The position numbers and the translations under genes are program-made. From an uncultured bacterium (GTDB lineage Bacteria > Zixibacteria > MSB-5A5 > CAIYYT01), in NCBI GenBank assembly GCA_903903945.1, contig CAIVAP010000262.1, positions 1-33,453 of the forward strand: a DNA stretch of 33,453 nt, in the 5' to 3' direction. This document shows, one piece after another, positions 8,274-15,214 of the stretch; positions within the stretch are counted from its first letter, which is position 1, and every line of letters begins with the position of its first letter. The notes under the pieces were generated by a model, which worked only from the letters and a program-made list of their open reading frames with translations, did no database searches and had not been told where the DNA came from.

Positions 8274-9611
8274 GTGAGCGAAGATATCAGGAAAGACTCG
8301 TACGAAGAACGCATCAGCAGCTTGACCTCGGCAGAATTTGCCAAGGCGTTACAGACGTTCTGCGACAAGATTGAATTCGGTGACGCAGCCCAACTCAACT
8401 CCTGTGTCCACTGCGGTCTCTGTGCCGACACTTGTCACTATTATCTCGCCAGCAGTGAATTGGAAGCGCTACCCGCATATAAGCTCAACCTCGTTTCCGC
8501 CGTGTTCAAGAACCAACATACTCGTCTCGGCAAGATTGCTCCGGCCCTGACCGGAGCAGAGGCGCTCGATGCCGACATGATCTCTCGCTGGGTCGATTCG
8601 CTTTATGGACGTTGCAGTTTGTGCGGTCGCTGCGCACTCAACTGCACTTTGGGTATCAACATCTCGCGCTTGATCCGGCTGGCGCGCACGACTCTTGCAT
8701 CCGTTGACCTTGTTCCGTCAGAGCTGCAATCAACCGTGAGCACTGCTGTTGACAAGGGCAACAACATGGGCATCCCCCGTCAGGAATGGCTCGATACGCT
8801 GCAGTGGTTGGATGAAGAGTTGCAGCAGGAAGTCTCCGATCCTTCGGCGCATCTGCCGATCGATCAGTCACACACCCGACTCTTCTACACCGTCAATCCG
8901 CGCGAACCAAAGTTTTTTCCTCTTTCACTCCTGGCTACCGCTAAGATTTTCTACGCCGCCGGAGAAAGCTGGACGTTTTCAAGCGACTATTACGATGTGA
9001 CCAACTATGGACTGTTTTCCGGCGACGATCAAGCTTCTGGAGTGATTTCAGCGCGCCTGCGCGATTCGATGCACAAACTTCACGCAAACACGCTGGTGCT
9101 GGGAGAATGTGGTCATGGCTACAACGCCAATCGCTGGGAGGCGCCTGAATGGTTGGCTGGTGCGTATGGTTTTGAGGCCAAGAGCATTCTCGAAATCATC
9201 GCCGACTACATCCGACAAGGCCGCATCAAGCTCGACCCCTCACGTAATCAGAAGCGCGTGACGCTGCATGATCCCTGCAATCTCGTGCGACTCGGCGGCA
9301 TCATCGAGGAACAACGATTTATCCTCAAACGGGCAGTAAGTGACTTCGTCGAAATGTATCCGAATCGCGAGCAGAATTTCTGCTGCGGCGGCGGTGGCGG
9401 CCAACTATCGATGACCCGCTTCGCCAAACGACGTATCGAAGCCGGCAGGATCAAAGCCGATCAAATCCGTGCGACCGGCGCCAAGATTGTCGTTGCCCCC
9501 TGCCACAACTGTATCGATCAGCTCATGGAACTCAATAAGGAGTACAAGCTCGGCGTGGAGATCAAAACGGTCTCAGAAATGGTAGCCGATGCACTCATCA
9601 TCGAACGCTGA
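8274..9611 (+). CDS. DsrK/HdrD-like iron-sulfur oxidoreductase subunit
   Basis: This 445-residue protein begins at a GTG 3 bases after the dsrM-like stop, with GAGG about 8 bases upstream. It has two ferredoxin-type CxxCxxCxxxC motifs (Cys44/47/50/54 and Cys114/117/120/124) for two [4Fe-4S] clusters. One complete C-terminal CCG-type motif follows: Cys335, then Cys370-Cys371 in FCCGGGGG, then Cys410 and Cys413 in PCHNC. A GECGHGY segment (Cys279) is also typical of DsrK. In DsrMKJOP and HdrDE the CCG cluster reduces a disulfide substrate. Here the likely substrate is the DsrC intramolecular disulfide or trisulfide, because dsrC is the first gene of the operon. It acts on the cytoplasmic face, bound to the DsrM-like subunit. 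General glycolate-oxidase-type (GlcF) or GlpC proteins are less likely given the neighbours. Confidence 0.85.
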   Translation: MSEDIRKDSYEERISSLTSAEFAKALQTFCDKIEFGDAAQLNSCVHCGLCADTCHYYLASSELEALPAYKLNLVSAVFKNQHTRLGKIAPALTGAEALDADMISRWVDSLYGRCSLCGRCALNCTLGINISRLIRLARTTLASVDLVPSELQSTVSTAVDKGNNMGIPRQEWLDTLQWLDEELQQEVSDPSAHLPIDQSHTRLFYTVNPREPKFFPLSLLATAKIFYAAGESWTFSSDYYDVTNYGLFSGDDQASGVISARLRDSMHKLHANTLVLGECGHGYNANRWEAPEWLAGAYGFEAKSILEIIADYIRQGRIKLDPSRNQKRVTLHDPCNLVRLGGIIEEQRFILKRAVSDFVEMYPNREQNFCCGGGGGQLSMTRFAKRRIEAGRIKADQIRATGAKIVVAPCHNCIDQLMELNKEYKLGVEIKTVSEMVADALIIER

Positions 9612-9642
9612 GAACCGCTCCCATGTCCCTGACCTGAAGAAA

Positions 9643-10833
9643 TTAACCTTGCTGACTAAATGATGATGTCTGCTTGCGACTCATGGCGATCTCTCGCACG
9701 GCACTGATCGCGATGTCGATTTCTTCGGCAGTATTAAAGGGGCCAATGCCGAATCGAACCGACCCGTGAATTTTGTCCGTACCGATCTGCTCATGCACGA
9801 GCGGTGCGCAGTGCAAACCGGTTCGGCTCGCAATACTATGATCGACATCGAGCATCGTGCCGCAGTCCCCCGCTTCCAGACCGTCTACATTAAACGAAAG
9901 CACAGCGATGTGATTCGTCAGGTCATCCTGACAATAGAGCGTCACACCATCGATCTGTTGCAAACCATCGCGTAGCGTCTTCAACAGCATGGTTTCTCGG
10001 GCATGAATTCCCGCCATCCCCTCTTTCTCCAACCACTTGACACCTGCATTCAAACCGGCGATACCGGGAAGATTAGGAGTACCATATTCGAGGCGATAGG
10101 GATATTCATCCAGATGCGTGCGGACCGCCGAGCGCACGCCCGTGCCACCGGCGCGGGTGTGACGAATCTCGACGCCCTCACGCACATAAAGACCGCCAAT
10201 CCCCATCGGTCCCATCAACGACTTATGTCCGGTGAAGGCAACGACGTCGATGTTCATCTCCTCCATGTCAACTGGAAGTTTGCCGGCCGTTTGCGAGGCA
10301 TCGACGACAAAAGCAATCCCCCGCTCTCGACAGATTTTCCCAATCTCAGCAATTGGCTGTACGGTGCCGATGACATTGGATCCGTGATTTACGGCGACGA
10401 GGCGAGTATTCTTCTTGATTTTCTTGGCGAAATCGTCCGGATCTACGAAACCGCCGGAGTCAAAAGCGATATGATCGAGTTCAACGTGATTGTACTTGTA
10501 GAGATGATACAGCGGTCGCAGCACCGAGTTGTGCTCGAGGTTGGTAGTGATCGCATGGTCGCCTTCCTTCAACAACCCGAATAATGCCAGATTTAGCGCA
10601 TCGGTGGCGTTGTAGGCGAATATGAGCCGATTGGAGTCAGTGCCGCCGTTGAAAAACCTCGTGAGTTGTTTGCGGGTCTCTTCAACAATTCCCCCCGCGA
10701 CAAGGCAGAGATCATATCCTGATCGTCCGGGATTGACCCCGTACTGACGGTAAAACTGGTCCATCGAGACATAGACTTCTTCTGGTTTCGGGAAGGTGGT
10801 AGCGCCGTTGTCCAGATAGATCAGTTTTTCCAT
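9643..10833 (-). CDS. Cysteine desulfurase-like class V aminotransferase
   Basis: This 396-residue PLP enzyme has the full class V layout: YLDNGATTFPKP at the N-terminus, HNSV around residues 101-104, VDASQTAGK at about 178-185, the Schiff-base lysine Lys204 in TGHKSLMGP, and the persulfide-forming Cys342 in RTGLHCAPL. It therefore most likely converts cysteine to alanine and an enzyme-bound persulfide. The layout resembles the stand-alone desulfurase-family subgroup rather than IscS, since no IscU or Suf partner is adjacent. It ends 31 bp from the dsrK-like gene on the opposite strand, so the two units converge. A sulfur supply to DsrC is possible but is an inference from proximity. It has its own promoter at 10867-10895, and GAGG precedes the ATG. 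Confidence 0.88.
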   Translation of the reverse strand: MEKLIYLDNGATTFPKPEEVYVSMDQFYRQYGVNPGRSGYDLCLVAGGIVEETRKQLTRFFNGGTDSNRLIFAYNATDALNLALFGLLKEGDHAITTNLEHNSVLRPLYHLYKYNHVELDHIAFDSGGFVDPDDFAKKIKKNTRLVAVNHGSNVIGTVQPIAEIGKICRERGIAFVVDASQTAGKLPVDMEEMNIDVVAFTGHKSLMGPMGIGGLYVREGVEIRHTRAGGTGVRSAVRTHLDEYPYRLEYGTPNLPGIAGLNAGVKWLEKEGMAGIHARETMLLKTLRDGLQQIDGVTLYCQDDLTNHIAVLSFNVDGLEAGDCGTMLDVDHSIASRTGLHCAPLVHEQIGTDKIHGSVRFGIGPFNTAEEIDIAISAVREIAMSRKQTSSFSQQG

Positions 10834-10866
10834 TCGCAGCCTCGCTCAGTCCAAAGTTGTCAGGGG

Positions 10867-10895
10867 ATTCTACCGTAATTCCCTCCCAAAGTCAA
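10867..10895 (-). promoter_or_regulatory. Sigma-70-type promoter for the cysteine desulfurase
   Basis: On the minus strand TTGACT (10895-10890), 17 bp, then TAGAAT (10872-10867) gives a good match to the sigma-70 consensus, 33 bp before the start codon. Confidence 0.7.
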
Positions 10896-10945
10896 CAGCG
10901 TATATTATCGATTTCCTTCGACGATCAGCACAGTCGCCCCACTCT

Positions 10946-11149
10946 TAAGGGAGCGTTGAAAAACCTCGGAGTTGTCATTGCGAAGAGTCATGGTGAGTGG
11001 AAGAGTGGAGGGGCAATGACGACGAAGCAATCTGCGCGCCCACATCTGGCAAGCGTAAATCGAGATTGCTTCGTCGTGTTCCCCACCCCACATCAGCACC
11101 AAGCACTCCTCGCAATGACACGGGTTGGGCTTCTTCAACAGTCCCCTAA
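10946..11149. repeat. MITE-like dispersed repeat, complete copy 3
   Basis: The ends TAAGGGAGCGTTGAAAAACC (10946-10965) and TTCTTCAACAGTCCCCTAAG (11131-11150) are imperfect inverted repeats. The interior repeats copy 1 closely, including the perfect 15-bp palindrome arms at 11019-11033 and 11063-11077. Secondary arms TCATTGCGA/TCGCAATGA (10975 and 11110 regions) make it able to fold on itself. It is about 204 bp, has no coding capacity, and sits directly upstream of the sugar operon promoter. Confidence 0.75.
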
Positions 11150-11150
11150 G

Positions 11151-11164
11151 TGAAAGCGCTTGCC
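11151..11164 (+). promoter_or_regulatory. LacI/CRE-like operator
   Basis: TGAAAGCGCTTGCC fits the catabolite-responsive/LacI-family operator pattern TGWAARCGYTWNCW at 13 of 14 positions and has the central AAGCGCTT palindrome. It overlaps the -35 box of the promoter at 11160-11188, a position where a bound repressor would block RNA polymerase. The regulator gene is not in the window. Confidence 0.6.
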
Positions 11165-11188
11165 AAATTGAACCTTGCCCCATACTAT
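11160..11188 (+). promoter_or_regulatory. Sigma-70-type promoter of the sugar transport/α-mannosidase operon
   Basis: TTGCCA (11160-11165), 17 bp, TACTAT (11183-11188), about 70 bp before the first start codon. This is the only good promoter-like pair seen upstream of the operon. Confidence 0.65.
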
Positions 11189-11259
11189 CTTTCTCAATGT
11201 GTACCAGTTCACAGATGAATTTGGATATTTGATCTCCCAATCACTTCACGGAGTGTCTT

Positions 11260-12213
11260 ATGTGTAAGAAGAAGCTTTTGGCGGCAGTGTTGATCGTAGC
11301 AATGATTCTCCCCCTCGCAAGTTGCAGCAAAAAGGAAGATGCTGCCAAACAACCAGCCGCAGGCGCCAAACCGGCAGCCAGTCTGACAATCGGCGTGTCA
11401 CTCCTGACCAGAACCCATCCGTTCTATCAGGATCTGGAAGCCGGTTTGCAGGAAGCAGCAGACGCTTCCGGATTCAAACTGCTGATCAGTGCCGGGGAGT
11501 TTGATGTCGCCAGGCAGAAGGACCAGATTCAGGATTTTATCGTCCGCAAGGTGAACGCGATCATAGTTTCTCCCTGCGATTCCCGATCGATCGGAACGGC
11601 TATCAAAGCGGCCAATGACGCGGGGATCCCCGTTTTCACTGCCGACATCGCTTGTTTGGCGGAAGGCGCCAAGATTATCTGCCATGTGGCCTCCGACAAC
11701 ATTGCCGGTGGCAGGCTCGCAGCACAAGCGGTGGCACAAGCGCTGAACGGCACCGGCAAGGTGGCAATCATCGATCACCCGGAAGTGGAATCGGTCATTC
11801 AGCGCGTCAAGGGCTTTGAGGAAGAGATCGCGAAGTCGGGCGGCCTCAAAGTGGTCTCCAAATTGTCCGGACAAGGTAAAAAGGATCAAGCCTTCCGTAC
11901 CGCGGAAGACATCCTGCAATCGCATCCCGATCTGGATGCCTTCTTCGGCATCAACGACGATTCCGCATTGGGCGCGTTGGCGGCAATTGAGAAAGCCGGC
12001 AAAGCTGGACGTGTGAAGGTTATTGGCTTTGATGCGGTGCCCGAGGCCAGAGCGGCAATCAAAGTCGGCAAAATTTATGCCGACGTGATCCAGCAACCGA
12101 AGGAAATCGGTCGGAAGACAATCGAAGCGATTAAGACCTATATCTCCGGCGGTCAGGTACCGGCAACAATTCTGATCCCCTGCGCGCTCTTTACGCAGAA
12201 AGACGCGTCCTAA
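11260..12213 (+). CDS. Sugar ABC transporter substrate-binding lipoprotein (RbsB-like)
   Basis: This 317-residue protein has a lipoprotein signal: LASC lipobox with Cys22 after a hydrophobic stretch, then a polar linker rich in Lys, Ala and Pro. The mature part is a periplasmic binding protein of the ribose/galactose type (Peripla_BP_4): TIGVSLLTRTHPFYQDLEAG, IIVSPCDSR, GIPVFTADI, VKGFEEEI and AFFGINDDSALGALAAIEKAG, then VIGFDAVPEA. It would capture a monosaccharide or small glycoside and pass it to the permease encoded two genes on. The specific sugar cannot be read; the downstream α-mannosidase suggests mannose or a mannoside. GGAG precedes the ATG. Residue +2 of the mature lipoprotein is Ser; under E. 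coli rules this would send it to the outer membrane, although those rules may not apply here. Confidence 0.9.
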   Translation: MCKKKLLAAVLIVAMILPLASCSKKEDAAKQPAAGAKPAASLTIGVSLLTRTHPFYQDLEAGLQEAADASGFKLLISAGEFDVARQKDQIQDFIVRKVNAIIVSPCDSRSIGTAIKAANDAGIPVFTADIACLAEGAKIICHVASDNIAGGRLAAQAVAQALNGTGKVAIIDHPEVESVIQRVKGFEEEIAKSGGLKVVSKLSGQGKKDQAFRTAEDILQSHPDLDAFFGINDDSALGALAAIEKAGKAGRVKVIGFDAVPEARAAIKVGKIYADVIQQPKEIGRKTIEAIKTYISGGQVPATILIPCALFTQKDAS

Positions 12214-12235
12214 TCGCGCTGATGATGAAGAGAAA

Positions 12236-13732
12236 ATGACTGTGACACATTCCGGCTGCACTCCCCTTCTGGCAATGAAGGGAATCCGCAAGGCCTTCCC
12301 CGGCGTGGTGGCAGTCAGTTCCGCCTCGTTCGAATTGCAAGCCGGAGAAATCCATGCGTTGGTTGGAGAGAACGGCGCCGGAAAAAGCACACTAATCAAA
12401 ATACTGACGGGTGTACATCGGACTGATGCCGGCGAAATCATTCTGTTTGGAAGTGAAGTCGCTTTCACTTCTCCGCTTGCGGCGCGGCGAGCCGGTATCG
12501 CTGCGATCTATCAGGAATTTACTCTCGTGCCCACATTGACGGTTGCGGCGAATCTGTTTCTCGGCCGCGAACGAACACGCCGAGGATTGATCGACGCACG
12601 ACGAGAATACCAACAGGCGGTCGAGTTGTTCAAGAAACTTGGCGTCGTGATCGATCCCGAAGCTCTGGTACATGACTTGAATGTCGCACAGCAGCAGCTT
12701 GTGGAGATCGCGCGTGCCTTGGCAACCGACGCCAGAATCCTCGTAATGGACGAACCGACCGCAGCCTTAACACCAAATGAGGTTGAGAAGCTGTTCGTGC
12801 TGCTGCACGAACTGGCGGCGCGCGATATCGGCATTATTTTTATCAGTCACCGTCTTGATGAAGTATTCAAAGTCGCCGATCGTGTAACGATCATGCGCGA
12901 CGGGCAGACGATCGCTACAGCCAAAACAGCGGAACTGAACCGCAATCAACTAATCGAGCTGATGGTCGGTCGTCCGTTGGAAAGCGAATTCCCCAAGTTG
13001 CCCGCACAATGCGGTGATGTCTGTTTGGAAGTGCATAACCTCTCGGGGGGCAAGGTCAAGAATGTCTCTTTTCAGGTGAAACGCGGCGAAGTGCTCGGCA
13101 TGGCAGGTCTGATGGGCGCAGGCAGAACCGAGGTCGCCCGTCTGATCTTCGGCGCCGACCCGAAAGCAAGCGGCGAGATTCGTGTTGATGGAAAGGATAT
13201 CGACATCGAGTCGCCGCGCGAAGCAATCGCCAACGGTATCTGCCTTCTTACCGAGGACCGCAAATCGCAAGGATTGGCATTGAAAGCAACTGCCAAAGAC
13301 AATTTCGCTCTACCGAATCTTGAATCATGGTCTCGTGTGGGGTTCATCGACGAACGCCGGGAGTCCCGGCGATTTGCCAGGCATGTGAGTGATCTGAATA
13401 TTCGTATCGCAGGGCCTGAGCAGCTAGCGGAGGAACTGTCGGGGGGGAACCAGCAGAAGCTGCTGGTTGCACGCTGGCTGGAAACAAATTCGCAGGTAAT
13501 TGTCTTTGACGAGCCGACACGTGGAATTGATGTCGGCGCAAAGTATGAGATGTATCTGCTGATAAATGATCTTGCCGCCGGAGGCAAGGCGATTATCGTG
13601 ATCTCTTCGGAGTTGCCGGAGCTACTGGGAATTTGTGACCGCATAATGGTAATGCGCGAAGGTCGGATCGCCGGAGAAATTGCAGATGTCCGAACGGCAA
13701 CGCAAACGGATATTATGGCGCTGGCAACATAG
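12236..13732 (+). CDS. Sugar ABC transporter ATPase, two ABC domains (RbsA/MglA-like)
   Basis: This 498-residue protein has two fused nucleotide-binding domains, as in RbsA, MglA and XylG. The first has Walker A GENGAGKST (residues 44-52), a signature region VAQQQLVEIARALA and Walker B ILVMDEPTAAL. The second has the altered Walker A-like GLMGAGRTEV, a normal signature LSGGNQQK and Walker B VIVFDEPTRGIDVG, which is the usual asymmetry of this family. It powers sugar import through the permease encoded next. It starts 22 bases after the binding-protein gene in the same operon. Confidence 0.93.
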   Translation: MTVTHSGCTPLLAMKGIRKAFPGVVAVSSASFELQAGEIHALVGENGAGKSTLIKILTGVHRTDAGEIILFGSEVAFTSPLAARRAGIAAIYQEFTLVPTLTVAANLFLGRERTRRGLIDARREYQQAVELFKKLGVVIDPEALVHDLNVAQQQLVEIARALATDARILVMDEPTAALTPNEVEKLFVLLHELAARDIGIIFISHRLDEVFKVADRVTIMRDGQTIATAKTAELNRNQLIELMVGRPLESEFPKLPAQCGDVCLEVHNLSGGKVKNVSFQVKRGEVLGMAGLMGAGRTEVARLIFGADPKASGEIRVDGKDIDIESPREAIANGICLLTEDRKSQGLALKATAKDNFALPNLESWSRVGFIDERRESRRFARHVSDLNIRIAGPEQLAEELSGGNQQKLLVARWLETNSQVIVFDEPTRGIDVGAKYEMYLLINDLAAGGKAIIVISSELPELLGICDRIMVMREGRIAGEIADVRTATQTDIMALAT

Positions 13733-13789
13733 AGCCTGCAGTGTGATGTGCTCGCGCAGGCGAAATATCCAAGTGGAGCGAATGCGAAA

Positions 13790-15148
13790 ATGAGTGCGTC
13801 TGGGAAGAATAGATCGAGCGTGGCATTGGCGAAGATGCTGCGCGACTACGGCATGTTGATTGTGCTGCTGGTTCTCTGTTTGCTTTTCTCAATCCTGACC
13901 ATCAACGAACAGCATCCAACCGGCGCGGCTGCCGCCAAGCAGATTGTGGCGGAAGTCACCAAGACGACGGACCGCAGTTCGGGAGTGCTGATCGTTGGAC
14001 GCGACGATGACGAGGACGGTCAGTTCTCGAAAGAACTCATGACCGAGTTGACGAATCTCGCCTACACAAAGGTGCGTGTCGTTGCCGGCGATCCGTCGCT
14101 GATCAGGACAGTGCTTGAAGGACTGTCGGATTCAGCGAGTCAGTATGGATTGATTGTGACGACCGAGTCATTCGCTCCGATTGTGAGGACGATTATTACC
14201 GAACTCCCCGCATTGTCTCAGATCAGAGTTGCAACACCACCATCCTACCGCTGGCCAACGTTTTTGCTCGCAGACAACATCCGCAACGTCGCCAATCAGA
14301 TTACGGTCATTGCCATCATCGCAATCGGGATGACGATGGTTATTATCACTGCCGGTATTGACTTGTCGGTCGGCAGTCTGGTAGCGCTTTCGGCGGTAAT
14401 GGTCGCCTGGTTGGTCGGGCAATTCGGAGGCGAGAACGCTTCGACCTGGGCGATGATCCTTGCCGGTTTGGGAGCGATGTTGCTCTGTGGCGCGACCGGC
14501 GCATTTAGCGGACTGATGATCACACGCTTTCGAATTCCACCTTTTATCGCCACCTTGGCGATGATGCAGGTGGCGGCAGGCGTAGCTTATATCATCTCGC
14601 AGGGGAAGCCGATCTATCACATCCCCGACAGCTTTATCTGGCTCGGTCGCGGCGTCGAACCGCTGCTCAAGATTCCCTATGCAGTTATTCTAATGATCGT
14701 GCTCTACATCGCGGCGCACATTTTGATGAGTCGAACGACGACCGGAAGATATATCTATGCCGTCGGCGGAAATGCGGAGGCGGCGCGGCTCTCGGGAATA
14801 CGCGTATCGTGGGTGCTATTCTTCGTCTACACATTATGCGGTGTCCTGGCGGGACTCGGCGGAATTGTGATGGCGTCACAACTCAAGAGCGGCGCGCCAA
14901 CCTACGGGCTGACCTACGAACTATATGTCATCGCCGCAGTTGTCGTTGGCGGTACGAGTTTGTCCGGGGGCGAAGGACGCATCTTCGGGACGCTGATCGG
15001 CGCATTTATAATCGCAGTCATACAGAACGGTATGAACTTGACTAACGTCGAAAGTTACACACAGAAAGTAGTGTTGGGATTGGTGATTTTAGGCGCGGTG
15101 CTTCTGGATAGAATGAAGCAACGAGGATTTCGATTCCGGGGAGCCTGA
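13790..15148 (+). CDS. Sugar ABC transporter permease (RbsC-like) with an inserted extracytoplasmic domain
   Basis: From the ATG at 13790 (GGAG upstream) the product is 452 residues; an in-frame GTG at 13748 is an alternative start. After a first span (about residues 20-40) comes an extra region of about 120 residues that is not hydrophobic and alternates β-like and α-like segments (GVLIVGRDDDEDGQFSKEL, KVRVVAGDP, YGLIVTTES). The normal BPD_transp_2 fold follows, starting at about ITVIAIIAIGMTMVIITAGI, with the family signature DLSVGSLVALSA and later GRYIYAVGGN and VVGGTSLSGGEGRIFGTLIG. RbsC-type permeases are usually about 320-350 residues, so the insert accounts for the length. It probably sits on the outer face between the first two spans and could contact the binding protein. 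Permease assignment is firm; the insert's role is inference. Confidence 0.88.
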   Translation: MSASGKNRSSVALAKMLRDYGMLIVLLVLCLLFSILTINEQHPTGAAAAKQIVAEVTKTTDRSSGVLIVGRDDDEDGQFSKELMTELTNLAYTKVRVVAGDPSLIRTVLEGLSDSASQYGLIVTTESFAPIVRTIITELPALSQIRVATPPSYRWPTFLLADNIRNVANQITVIAIIAIGMTMVIITAGIDLSVGSLVALSAVMVAWLVGQFGGENASTWAMILAGLGAMLLCGATGAFSGLMITRFRIPPFIATLAMMQVAAGVAYIISQGKPIYHIPDSFIWLGRGVEPLLKIPYAVILMIVLYIAAHILMSRTTTGRYIYAVGGNAEAARLSGIRVSWVLFFVYTLCGVLAGLGGIVMASQLKSGAPTYGLTYELYVIAAVVVGGTSLSGGEGRIFGTLIGAFIIAVIQNGMNLTNVESYTQKVVLGLVILGAVLLDRMKQRGFRFRGA

Positions 15149-15214
15149 AACAGATTGAAGCGCTCAATTAATAGGTGAAGATAACATTCAATTTGATGAT
15201 ACAAGGAGTCTGTC

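Noticed and set aside
11398..12468. 356-codon open frame on the minus strand
   Set aside because: It runs opposite the binding-protein gene and into the ATPase gene; the plus-strand proteins are clear family members, so this is a shadow.
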